From: Acanthamoeba castellanii str. Neff | Taxonomy: Eukaryota; Discosea; Longamoebia; Acanthamoebidae | Length of the DNA stretch: 64,000 nt | Reading direction: 5' to 3' | Assembly (NCBI RefSeq): GCF_000313135.1 | Contig: NW_004457313.1 | Span: 1,294,712-1,358,711, forward strand | Shown: positions 21,442-32,655 of the stretch, piece by piece | Layout: the number at the start of each line of letters is the position of its first letter | Numbering within the stretch: the first letter of the stretch is position 1 | The notes under the pieces: generated by a model | What the model was told of the DNA's origin: nothing | Database searches by the model: none | Seen by the model: only the letters and a program-made list of their open reading frames with translations | Made by a program: the position numbers and the translations under genes

Positions 21442-24400
21442 ATGAGCGGGGCCAAGGCCAACCCACAGGACTTCGACTCCCTCAACAGGTCACTCAAACG
21501 CTCTGTGGACCTGCGGGACTCGACCAAGGCCATCCTGCGGGCCTCTGAGAAATGGAACGAAGCCGGACGATGTGCGCCCCCCGCCCCCCTTTACCATCCG
21601 GCCTCGTCTTGATATTACATCAAATCCCACACTCAATCCGCTCCTTCACATCTTGGTTTCCCTCGTTTAGCGATTGATCGCTCTCCACATCACACCTCTC
21701 ACATCTCACACCTCCTTCATCCGATCCGATCCGATCAGCGTACTCTGTGGATATGACGGACTTTGCGGAGAAGATGCTCAAGTTTGTAACGTTTGTGGAG
21801 ACCAACGAAGAGCTTGGTACGTGCCATCAACTCTGCCCCCCCCCGACAAATCTCTTCTTCTGGTCATTATTGTGTGCCGGTCTGCTGGCTGTGAAAAGAG
21901 AGCAAGATCTCGGCTCGTCTCCCCCGCACCAACACCCCTTGCTTACTCTACCCGGCCGGGTCGTGTCAACAGTGACCATTCTCAGATATTTTGGAAAGAC
22001 CATGAAAGCCATATCACAAGAGGGGAACCAAATGGTACGCGGTCTCAGTCTGTCTCTTCCGACTCGCCCCCTGCTCCTGCCACTGGTACCCAAACCGACA
22101 CGCGTAATGTGCGACTGTGTACTGTACTGCGTCGCTGCAGATGGAACGGTGCGGGCGAGACTTTAGCGAACCATTGGCACAGTTTATCGAAAACGACTTC
22201 ATAGCCACAGCGGTACGCCCTCAGCTTTTGGTTTTCTGCGTGGTGACTCTTTTTAATGCTGGTCCACTCTACAGGAAGCGAAAAAGAGAGTGGACAAGGC
22301 TATGTCCGAGTACGAGAGCACACTGGCCAACGTCAAGGGAGGAATCACGAAACACAACGCCATCGACCAGTCGCGGCTGATCGAGGTGCGCCACTCTCCC
22401 TTGGACTCTACCACGGGACTGCAGGTTGGTCGACGGACGCTGATGACCATGCCATGTGCCGTCTGCAGTTCACGCAAGAAATGGAGCGACTACGGGAGGG
22501 ACTCAACCAAAAGAGGGCCGATCTGGCGTCGCGGCTGGACAAGATCGACGTGAAGGTGGAACAGAAGCTGCTCAGCTACCTCTACGATCTTATGGCTTCC
22601 CAACACCAGTACTTCATTCGGTGCGTTATGCCCCCTTTGTCCAGTGGAGAGTGAGTGAGGGGTGCATCGACAATTTACGCCGGCCCATGAGTGACCTCGA
22701 CAGGGGCTGTGAGATCTTCAAGACGATCAAGCCGCGGATGGACCAGATGAAGCTGCACATCGACCAAGTGGCGGCCACGCGAGAGAAGGAGGTGGTGTCG
22801 ACGAAGGAGGGGTATCTGCTGCACATGAACGAGAAGAACCGGGTGAAGAACAAGTGGATGCGAAACTGGTACGTCCTGCGGGACGGCCTCTTCTATTGTA
22901 AAGTGGGAAAGGTACTCTTTCCCCTCCTCGACCCCCCTGGTTATAGTTGTTTTGCCTGTGCTGACCGGTGGTCTGATCGGCAATGGTGGTCGCGTGGTGT
23001 AGGAGGTGGACAACGACAGTGTGTTGGATATAGTGCTCTGCACCGTCCGAGTCCCGGCGAGGTCGAGATCGGGCGTGGGGTTGAAGGAGGCGGCCAAACA
23101 CAAGTTTGAGATCATGACGCCCGGAAAGAAGAAGCCCATCGTGTTCGCCGCCGAAACGGAAGGCGACCGAAAGGAGTGGGTGGCAGCCATCCAAGAGGCC
23201 ATCAGCCAATCCCTCAACTCACAGGTCCGTCTCCACACTCACCAATCGCGCGCGCGCCGCACGCACACGCACCACCGCACATGCACACGCAATGGCGCCT
23301 GCACCACGTGAGAACGAAGCTCATAGGGATGAGTGCAGGATCTCGACGCGGCGCCTGCGGTGCGATCGAGAGGTGGGTCGTTGGTGCAGTCTAGCCCGAG
23401 AGTAGGGACCCCGCCTCCGGTCCAGAGCGCCGGCGAAAACCGCGGGAGGCTGGAGCGCCACATGTCCTTCGGCAGCGGCACCACTACCACCACCGCCAGC
23501 ACGCACGACCAGGAGCAGATGCGATACCTCAACATCCTGCGGTCCGTTCCCGGCAACGACGTGTGCGCCGATTGCAGAAGCAAGGGTATGCGCTGCAGCA
23601 CCTTCAAACCGCGTGTGGCACGTTGCGCAGACTGACTCGCCACACGCCTATGGGCATACGATCGCAGAACCGGAGTGGGCTTCGATCAACCTGGGCATCC
23701 TGATCTGTCTGGAGTGTTCGGGAGTGCACCGAAGCCTGGGGACGCACATCTCCAAGGTCCGGTCTCTCACCCTAGACAAGTGGGACCCCGAGCTGCTCAT
23801 CGTACGTCTCTACACACCCTGCCACACGCATGGACTTCAAGGCCTTGACGGCGTGAAATGTTTGTTTGCTTGTTCATTTGCGCAGATGATGAAGTGTCTG
23901 GGCAATACGAAGTCGAACAAGCTCTTTGAGGCTGCCATGTCCTCGAACGTGGTGCCCCACCTGAGCAGGATCACGCCCGAGTGGCGGAGAAAACACATCA
24001 AGGCGAAGTACGCCGAGAAGGTCTATTTCACCCCGACCACCTCCACGCCGGATGAGCTATCCGAGGTATGCACCCGGGGTAGCACCTGCGCTGCTGGGAG
24101 AATATATTGTGGGGTTGGCTGACCACCCTGTGACTCACCATCATGTGACCAATCAATAATCAATGCAGGAGTTGTACAGTTTGGTATCCAACAAGGAGGA
24201 CGCATTCAACGTGGCCAAGTTCATCATGCTGATGTACCAGGGAGCCAACGTGAACTGGCCCAATTCCAACCACGAACACAAAACGCCACTGCATAGAGTG
24301 CGACCCTCACCGCCTGACGCCCTCGCCTTACACCACCACCTTCAAGTGCTGGCGCTGACTCGTCACCCCACGTCTTGGCACTGGATCAGGCGGTGGAGCT

Positions 24401-27109
24401 GGACAACATCGTCTACGTGGAGGCGCTCACCCAGAACGGAGGATCGCCATTTCTGCTGGACGACCGAGGGTGGACGGCCATGCACTACGCGGCCTACTTC
24501 AACCACGTGCGGTGCCTCAGCCTGCTGCTCAAGCGCGGGTGCAAGGGCAAGAACGACCTGCTGCTCGACACCGAGGGTCGCACGACCCTGCAGGTGGCCG
24601 AACAGTACCGAGCACTGGTACTCGCTCGCGCGCCTGCGTCCGCCATTTGGCACACGAGCCATTCCCCTGACGCAACGCTCGTCCGTGTGTTGTGTCGTGT
24701 CGTTGGTCGTGTCGTTGGTCGTGTCGTTGGTCGTGTCGTGTCGTGTCGTGTCGTGTCGTTGGTCGTGTCGTGTCGTGTCGTGTCATCAGGACTGTGAGCA
24801 ACTTCTGCGAGCGGAGAGCTTGCATACACCGAAGACGCGAGAGGCCAATGGGAAGCACCACGAGAAGAACGGCGCTGCGGAGGCGGCGGGTGGGGTGCTG
24901 GGGTCGGCCCGCAGCGAGAGCGGGGGCGAGCTGACCGCCGACGCTTCGGGGGACGAGGCCAAGGTGGAGGCCGGCGGCGGCGGCGGTGGCGACGACGATG
25001 ACGGGGAGACGAGCACACGGGACCAGCGGAACTCGGAGCTCGACCTGCGGAACCGAACGCTCATGACCGTGGAGGACGTGGAGAAGGAGCGGTGCTGGGA
25101 GTGCCTCCAGCACTTTCTCGGGCTGCCCAAGAAGGTGCGGCCTCGACCTACACAACGAACACACGCACCGCACACACGGCACATGCTAACCGTGTGCTGC
25201 GTGGCTGGTGCGCAGGATCTGCCGGAGGTGACCGAACAGGGCAAGTTGCTCGCGCAGGCCCTACGGGAGCCGCAGAAGAGCAAGGGCATCACCCAGTCGG
25301 GGTCCGATATCGCCACCCGCAACCAGAGCTGGGCAAGTGGTGCGTGCGGGCCACCCAAATGATAACGATGCGATTTCCGCACCTTCGCTCAGTCGCCGTG
25401 AAGAGTGCTGATCGCTTTACTACATACATTCATACGCAGACGACTCGGTGCGAACCAGTTCGAGCGAGTCCAAAGACACGAAGCGAACACGACGGCTCAG
25501 TCTCAACCTCAGTCTCATCAGCGCGGTGCACAAGGTACCACCGATCACATCGCATCGCATCGCTTCTTTTGCGCTGTGCTACAGCTTGGCTTGTGGCTGT
25601 CTGGTCTTACCCAACACGCCGCTTCCATTGCATTGCAAAGGGGCCGTCGAGGAAGTCGGGCCGGGAGAACGGCGCCAGCGTGGTGAAGACGGCCAAGGGG
25701 TCCAGCGCTGCGGCCTCGCCGCAGCCGCAGCCGGTGCAGTCCCTGAGCCAGTCGGCCAACATTCCGGCGGTGAGCCAGATCCACCACCAGGGGCAGCAGC
25801 GGGGAATCAACCGAGCGGCGACGTCGCTCGGCCTCAGCGGCGCCTCGTCTTCGGCGCAGAACCCGAACGCCATCCAGCCGTGGTTGCAGGAGGACTACTG
25901 GGAAGACTCCTCCAAGACCTCCACCGACGAAGACGACGATGGTACGCGCACACCGCACACGCCGCACACGCTTGTTGACACTTTTTTATGGGGGCGCGTG
26001 CAGAGGAGTACGTGGAGAGCGCCGACTCGGACCCGGTGCCGGGCGGCTTGCGAAAGGCGAGTTCGGTGGACGCGCTACCGATCTCGCCCAAGAACAACCA
26101 GGTGCAGCAGCCGCACCACGGCGGGGAAGGCGGGGCCGACGGCAGCGGCTCGACGCGCGCGTCGCCCAAGACCTACCTGGGCAAGCTGCACGCCTCGCTG
26201 TCCTCGCTCCCCACCACCTCATCATCGGCTGGCCAGACTCCCGCCGTCGTCGTATCGCCGCCCTCACGTGGGACCAACATCTTCATGCGCCAGCGATCCA
26301 GCGGCCCGTCGTCGCCCAAGTCGCCCTCATCGCCTTCATCTCCGTCATCGTCTTCATCATCATCGTCATCACTGCTGTCGTCGTCGCCGCCGACCAACGC
26401 CGGCGGGACCTCGGTGGCGGGCATGCTGGCCGATGCGCGCAAGGAGCGGAAGACCAAGAAGCCCGTCGCACCGCTGGACTCGATTCTGACGCCCAACAGC
26501 CCATCGCGGACGGGCAGCTGCATCGTGCCCAGCCCGCGACACGGCTCGCCGCCGTCGGCCCCATCGCCGCTCGCCGCCATGAGCCACCGCTCGTCGTCGC
26601 TGCGCAACGCCCTGTCCATCGGCGACATGGCGTCGTCGCCGCCCAAGTCACCGTCGTCGGTCCTCTCGGGCGGCTCGCCGCCCGATCAGCGGCGGCCCTC
26701 CGGCGGCAGCCTGTCGAAGGCGACGGCGCGCAAGGCGATGACGTCAGCCATGACCTACGACTATAGGGGCGACGATGCGATGTCGTCGACCATCGGCTTC
26801 AAGCCGCAGAGCGACAGGAAGCTGTGGAAGAAGGAGGACAGCAAGCTCGACCGTAAGCAGAGCATGAGCTTCGATGATGGTCTAAGCGGCGAGGCCGACA
26901 ACATGAGCGTCGATGCGTACGAGGCGACCGCCAGCGTGCCGACTCGACCCACCGGCCCTCCGATTCCCGCCGCCAGCGACAGCCCCAGCAGCCCGAGCAG
27001 CAGCAAGAAGGAACCGCCAGCCGGCGACACCTCGGCTGGCCCGCCAAGCGCCGCGGAGAAGAAGAACAGAAGGAAGACGTTTTTGGGGTTCGCCATGACC
27101 AAGTCGTGA
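21442..27109 (+). CDS. BAR-PH-ArfGAP-ankyrin protein (ACAP/ASAP-like Arf GTPase activator), copy A
   Basis: Eighteen exons in consistent phase: 21442-21571, 21739-21816, 21973-22034, 22141-22212, 22275-22385, 22469-22620, 22704-22911, 23003-23224, 23339-23585, 23668-23801, 23886-24065, 24169-24297, 24390-24617, 24790-25134, 25216-25339, 25440-25534, 25641-25941, 26004-27109. A helical BAR-like region (exons 1-7) precedes a PH domain ([11 protein letters not shown]...[15 protein letters not shown]) and an ArfGAP zinc finger CADC-x16-CLEC with the arginine finger in HRSLG. Two ankyrin repeats follow ([28 protein letters not shown]). The ~650-residue tail is Ser/Pro-rich and mostly disordered. 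Such proteins switch off Arf at curved membranes in endocytic recycling or phagocytosis. A paralogue lies at 35075-39889 and its neighbour is duplicated too. Confidence 0.92.
24672..24785 (+). repeat. Intronic TGTCG-type repeat (ArfGAP copy A intron)
   Basis: About 95 bp of GTCGT/TGGTCGTG repeats immediately before the acceptor at 24789. This is the longest such block in the window. Confidence 0.8.
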
Positions 27110-27341
27110 GAGACTGCTCGCTCGTACACACTCTGGCGCTCGAGCACGAGTGCAGACAACACTAGGCAGCCCAAGGAGTGTAAATATAACAAACAGACGT
27201 AGTTGTGAAGGGGACCAAGCTCGCCAACCAATAAATGAACCTAAACGTAACAGCGTTGATCTCAAGAAGAAGGTGATCGCAATGTGAAGATACACTTGCG
27301 TTGTTTCGGCCGAAGATCAAAATGGTAAGAAATTAATATTT

Positions 27342-29043
27342 TCAGTGGTCGCTCTTCTCCTCCGCGGTCTGGGCTTGCTCGGCGCGTTTCTTCTCCTTCT
27401 TCGCCTTGCTCTTCTTTTTCGTCTTCTTCTTCTTCTTCTTTTCGCTGGTGTCATCGTGCGACTTGTCTTCGGTGGCGGTGTCCTCGTCCTCGTCGCCCTC
27501 GTGCTGTTGTTCCTTCTCGCCCTTATTCTTCTTCTTGGCCAAGTACTGCGCCTTCCAGGTCTCGTGGTCGTACTCAAATACCACCTTGCCGCCGTAGTCC
27601 TCCTCGAGCGCCTCCTCCTCGATCACCTAATCGCACACACACGACACACACGACACACGCGGCACACTCGTTGAGACCAGCGAACCGCCGACAGCGGTGT
27701 ATATGGGGCGTGACATGCCTCGAGAATCTTGGCAAAGTCCTTCTTCCCGTTGATGAACTGGACCTTGGCGAGGGTCACCTCGTTCAGGAACGGCTTGATG
27801 ACGCTCCAGAAGGCCGAGAAGACCCACGGCGTGTTGGTCATGAAGGCCACGCCCAGTCGCTGGATGGACGACGCCGACGCAAAGTGAGCCAAGTACGACA
27901 CGCACACACACGACACACACACACCACACACACACGAAGAGGGTGGTAACACCAACCTCGGGATAATGGTTCAGCAAGACGTGCATGCAATCCATGCTGA
28001 CTTGCATGTTGCCGACGGAGGAGGTGCGCATGCCGGTGCCTTTGAAGTCGGCCACCCACACCATCTTCTCCACGCCCTTCGAGGCATCCATCGCGGCGAT
28101 GGCCTGCTCCAAGATCCACACTAGGTACTTCAACTGCAAGGTGGCCATGCAACGCATACCACACACACGCACACACACCACCGCACGCACACGACGCACA
28201 CGATTAAGACATGAAGAGCTTAGTCCATAGTGTGCGGCTAGCCCGCGGTCGATGATGGTACAAACCTTGATGACGCGGTCGTTGGACGTATCGCGCACCG
28301 GCTTCATGTAGATCACAGGCCGGCCGAACTTGTCGTGCTGGCCATTGAAGTACATCTTGATCACACCATTTCATTTCGTGTGCGCGGCCCACATCGCACA
28401 CGCGCAGAGATCAGAGACGACACGACACGAATGTCAGAAGTGCCCACGACATCACATGACAAGAGTGGTGTGCACGAGAAGACGGCCAATGAAGTGTAGA
28501 GCAGGGTGAGGTCACTACACAACGGTATTACCTTGCCCTGCTCCGCTTCAGGCTCAATGTCTTCCGCGGTGATGAGTTCCGGTCTGTACTCGGCACGCCA
28601 GGCCAGGGTGGCCCTGATCATTTCCTGTTGCATAATTTAATGAATTAATTAATCACACAACATTTAGTATTTGATTTATTATTCGATGCTTGGGACTTGC
28701 ATTAAATCAATCTTTGGGGGGGGGGCAATACCTCGGCTTTGTCGAGGTCCCAATCGCGAGCTCGCAGGTACCGGCAGAGGCACATGTCGTCCAGCCACCG
28801 CCGCTGATCATCCGTCAACTCGCCGGCGTCAGCCTCATCGCGTTCTTCGGCAGCTGCCTTCTCTTCATCGCCGGCCTTCTCCTTCTCCTTCTCCTTCTTC
28901 GTCGTGGTGTGTTTGCCCTCTTTACCGCCGGCCGCGGTCTTCCGGAACAGGCGCGCCCGGAAGGCCTCGAGCGCGTCCGTCTGTTCTGCCGTCAGCGTGC
29001 CCCGTACCGTCCAGCCCCCTTGTTCCTCCTCCCCAGCCGACAT
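27342..29043 (-). CDS. Sec14-like CRAL-TRIO lipid-transfer protein, copy A
   Basis: Six exons: 29043-28732, 28624-28532, 28355-28266, 28133-27957, 27859-27719, 27626-27342. The CRAL-TRIO-N helix region includes MCLCRYLRARDWDLDKA. The lipid-binding fold includes DKFGRPVIYMKP, YLVWILEQAIAAMD, VWVADFKGTGMR, LLNHYPERLGVAFMTNTPWVFSAFWSVIKPFL and a final FEYDHETW. A Lys/Glu-rich tail (poly-Lys, about 60 residues) ends the protein, and an acidic/Lys insert sits before the CRAL-TRIO-N helix. It presumably binds phosphatidylinositol or another lipid and moves it between membranes. The last intron (27718-27627) appears to use a GC donor (GAG/GCATGT). The gene converges on the ArfGAP gene. Confidence 0.9.
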
Positions 29044-29998
29044 GTTGGTGCTCGTTCGCGTTCTTCCTCTCCCTCCGGCCGGACCTCCACGCACTAATAC
29101 CGCGCCAAGGACCGTTTCCTTCGCTTCTCTTCGCTTTTCTCTGCCTCTCGCAGTTCAGCAGCTGCCTCGCGCAGTTCAGCCAATGGCCGACGCGCAATGC
29201 GCGCTTCGCGCAGCGGCCGACGCACAAACGCTCCCAACTAAGTGGTCGTGGGCTGTAGGAGCTGGTGGCACCCACCACCCATACATTGGACCATTGCGCG
29301 GGTGCACCACGGAGCGTGCAAGGCCTTCTTGTGCACAGTGCTTCTGGAGGCCTCGCCGCGACGACGATCTGGTTGGAGAAGAAGGTTGGATCTGGGGCGT
29401 ATTCTTGTCCGCCTCTGGCGCGTTAGTGCGTGAGGTGGGATTTTTCACAGTAGGGTTTCCATGAGGATTGGCTCATGCTCAGCACTGGCAAGGGCCGTTC
29501 ACACACAACGCGTGCGTGTTTGTACGCGAGGTGTAGGCGCGCAACCGGTGTTGAGGTCGCCGCACCAGCCTCAACGGGCACATGTACCCTGGGTTGGCAG
29601 CTGGCCTACCAGTTTCTGATGGAACTCATCGAAGCTGACGTGGGATGTCACGGTTGGTGGGATTTCTCTGTGCGTTCTCGGGAAAGTGTGGGCCTGATCT
29701 TGGAACCTTCTTCGCCTGCCTTACTGGGAAGGGGCCGGGTCGCCGAGCTGCGCAGCCGTCTCCCTTTTCACCGCGGCCCTACGTACGGCGCTCTCCCGAT
29801 ACGACTGGAGCGCGCCTGTCTGTCCACTTCCCACGAGCGCGCGTGACACGGACGTCTGTTCACCGGCTCCCTTCTATAAAGGCCTGCCCACGTAGGTCCA
29901 AGCTGGTCACAACACTCAACCACACAAGAGCGAGCGGATAAGAACAGATACTGCGCGCAGCCGATAGTCACGGACACACATACATACGCACGTACAGC
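29044..29998. other. Divergent intergenic region between the Sec14-like and coiled-coil genes
   Basis: About 950 bp without a convincing gene. On the Sec14 side are two copies of CAGTTCAGC (29151-29159, 29172-29180), a CCAAT box (29179-29183) and two copies of GGCCGACGC (29185-29193, 29215-29223). The ORF at 29475-29846 has no recognisable protein character. A TATA box near 29875 belongs to the downstream gene. Confidence 0.5.
29875..29880 (+). promoter_or_regulatory. TATA box of the 29999 gene
   Basis: TATAAA (in CTTCTATAAAGGCC) sits 124 bp upstream of the ATG. This is one of the few clear TATA boxes in the window. An A/C-rich 5' leader (repeated ACACA) follows it. Confidence 0.6.
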
Positions 29999-30775
29999 AT
30001 GAAGAGACTCTACAGCGAGACACAACAACACCACCAGCAGCACCACAACCAAGGAAAGAGCGGCGCCGAGGCGTCGGACCTGGTGAAGAAGCTGGTCGGC
30101 GAGATAAGCGTGGAGCGCGAGAAGAAGCGACGGCTCGAGTGGTACCTGAGCGAGGTGATGAAGGAGAGGGAGCAGCTCATGCGTGAGAACAGCGAGCGAA
30201 TGCAGAGCCTCAACCTCGAGGCCGCCTGCACAACGCCAACATGCACGACGAGCTCGATCGAGCCGCCGCAGTTCACGCGCAGCACCAGCGGCATCTGCGA
30301 CGAGTACCACTCGCCCATGCTTAGGGAGGGCTCCACCACATCGTCGCCTTCGTTGTCCCCACTGTGCTCCTCGCCGACGCTGACCACCGCGCCGCTGCTC
30401 GAGTCGGGTACCACGGAGGAGCTGTGCTGCGGCACCGCACCGGCCTTCGTCGCGGTCAAGTGCGAGCCCATCATCGACGAGGAGAGCCTGGGCCAGCAGT
30501 TCGGCACGACCACGACTTCGTCCACGGCGAGCTTCTTCTGCACCGAGGAGCACCGACCATGCATGGACGAGCCCACGCTCGTGCCGGCGAGCTGCGAGTG
30601 GCTGGCGGAGGAGCCCACCACCACCACCACGTTGCGAAGCTTGGATAGTGGCAGCTCGTGCGCGCAGGAGGCCAAGAAGGAAGAGCTCGAGGGCTGTCTC
30701 GACCTCGACGTCAGCTGGTTGGGGCAAACCGATGAGCAGGACCTCATCAGCACTCTCCAAGAGTACTTCAGCTGA
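29999..30775 (+). CDS. Intronless His/Gln-rich coiled-coil protein with acidic C-terminus; unidentified
   Basis: Single exon, 258 aa. The N-terminus is His/Gln-rich (QQHHQQHHNQ), followed by a short charged coiled coil (residues ~28-72, LVKKLVGEISVEREKKRRLEWYLSEVMKERE). A Thr/Ser/Cys-rich middle follows, then an acidic, aromatic-containing C-terminus (LDLDVSWLGQTDEQDLISTLQEYF) that looks like a transactivation segment. The coiled coil has no preceding basic region, so it is not a canonical bZIP. No introns and a good TATA box set it apart from its neighbours and suggest an inducible regulatory protein. That is inference only. Confidence 0.7.
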   Translation: MKRLYSETQQHHQQHHNQGKSGAEASDLVKKLVGEISVEREKKRRLEWYLSEVMKEREQLMRENSERMQSLNLEAACTTPTCTTSSIEPPQFTRSTSGICDEYHSPMLREGSTTSSPSLSPLCSSPTLTTAPLLESGTTEELCCGTAPAFVAVKCEPIIDEESLGQQFGTTTTSSTASFFCTEEHRPCMDEPTLVPASCEWLAEEPTTTTTLRSLDSGSSCAQEAKKEELEGCLDLDVSWLGQTDEQDLISTLQEYFS

Positions 30776-31139
30776 TGCTCTGCTCTACTCCAAAAGTGTC
30801 CACCACTTTGTACCAAACAGCACTCTATTTTACAATGCATGTATAGCCAACACAGTCTTCCACGTCCTGGCCTTTTCTTGTTGCGCGAAGGCGCCGTGGT
30901 GGTTCATGTTGTGAGATTCACGCGACTCTGGCGCTTGGTTGTCCCACAGGCCTTTGTAGGCAGTGCGTTGATTGGTCCAAAAAATCAAAGACAAGACGCG
31001 AGTGGACGGAATTCAAATAGCAGTTTGCGGCTAGCACACGAAATGTTCTGCAGCAGCCGACGTGTGATTTCAGACAGCACACAACCATCTACTCGCATCA
31101 ATCGCGACTTATACTTCCCATCTTCGATATACACGAATC
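30776..31139. other. Intergenic region
   Basis: About 360 bp: the 3' region of the intronless gene and the promoter of the Svf1-like gene. No motif recognised with confidence. Confidence 0.35.
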
Positions 31140-32504
31140 ATGTTTGGATCGTCGAAGGCCGAGCCCGTTTTCCACCCCAAGGCTGGTGATGATTTCATCA
31201 GGAGGGTCGAGGAAAGCGATTTGCAGATCGTGCTGAGGGACGACGCGGACCTCTACGATTCCACGAGCTTCGTGATTACGGGCAAGGACAACTCGCTCAT
31301 CTTCATCCAGGCGATTGTGGCCAACATGAGGCCCATGTACACCAACCAGGTGGGCATTCACATCAAGTACGTCAATCCTGCTGGCAAGGCTACCTTCTTC
31401 TCGCACAAGTACGGCGACAAGCAGTGGAGCTTCGACGATACTACCATCACCATCGGTGGCTTCAAGATTGTGCGCAATCCTGAGGCCAATGCTTACCACA
31501 TCACTGTATGCTCCCAGCAATCTTCCCTTTTGAGTGCTGATTACGAAACTGATGAAGCGTGAATCGTCAATGTGTGTGGGCAGGTGGACGATCCCGAGTG
31601 CAAGCACATCAAGGGCGAGCTCATCGTGCAAAGCAGTGAGGGAGGCGGCGTCAAATTCGGTGACGATGGCAAGACTGCCTTCGCTGAGGACCGCTCCGCC
31701 TACTCCTCCATGTTTTACGCCATCCCTCGCGCCACGGTATCCTCCCTCTTTCGTTGCGCTCGCTCCTTTCCTTCTCCTCCAGCCCACCGCTCCTGCTTGG
31801 CCGGCTTAGCCTGCGTCCGTGCCTTACGCGATGTGTTGTGTGCGTGTGATAACAATCACAGATCACGGGTGCGCTGTCGGTCAAGGGCGAGAAGGTCGAG
31901 GTGGACGCGTACGGCTTCGTGAGCCACTTTGTGCAGAACATGAAGCCGCACAAGGCCGGCCTCAAGTGGTCCATGATGAAGTTCCACGCCGAGGAGCTTT
32001 CCCTCGTGTCCGATCTGCTCCTCACCCCCAAGCAGTACGGCAAGGAGGAAATCTCGCACGGCCTCTTCGTCTACAAGAACAAGCTGACCGCCGTCACCGT
32101 GGACAACAGCATCACCTACCCCACCACGCAGTACGACAAAGGTGCGCAGCTCTCGCCTCACTCTGCTGTAGCTCCATCAAACGCGTCGGTAGCCTAACGT
32201 GTTGCTTGCCGTAGATACTGGTTACGAGATGCCCACGTCGGCTGAGTACGTGTGGCGCGGCAAGACGCTCGAGGGACAGGACTTCCAGGCCGTGATCAGG
32301 CTCACGCCCACCAACCTCATCGACAAGGTCGACATCCTCGGCCATCTGCCCTGGGCTCTGAGAATGGTGATCAAGGCGTTCGTCGCCCGTCCCTTCCACT
32401 ACCAGTGGCTCGACACCGCCACCGCCACGGTGACCATCGGCGAGGAGACCATCACCGTCGAGGGCAAGGCTCTCCACGAGGTCACCTTCATCAACCCCGA
32501 GTAA
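31140..32504 (+). CDS. Svf1-like lipocalin-fold protein
   Basis: Four exons in phase: 31140-31505, 31584-31736, 31862-32141, 32215-32504 (362 aa). There is no signal peptide. The sequence is a run of beta-strands with motifs resembling the fungal Svf1 (survival factor 1) family: SFVITGKDNSLIFIQAIVANM near the start, YGFVSHFVQNMKPHKAGLKWSMMKFH in the middle, and a C-terminal half ending in EGKALHEVTFINPE. In yeast Svf1 protects against oxidative and cold stress and carries ceramide from ER to Golgi. Identification rests on pattern recognition of the two beta-barrel halves and is moderate. Gene structure is strong. Confidence 0.72.
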
Positions 32505-32655
32505 GCCCTCAACTCTCGTCCGCACCCCGCCTCCTCCCACTTCTTCTTGTTCTCTCTCGGCTTCTCTTTCCGCAACCCAACACAGTCTCGTTCTCACTCA
32601 TGGAGGAGACTCAACTTTTTTTCTTGGTGACACGAGCTACGACACCATGTGGCGC

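Noticed and set aside
29699..29713. Possible heat-shock element (GAACCTTCTTC)
   Set aside because: Only one inverted GAAnnTTC pair; a functional element normally needs at least three alternating units.
29475..29846. 123-codon plus-strand ORF
   Set aside because: No domain or compositional sign of coding; it lies in the promoter region of the TATA-driven gene.
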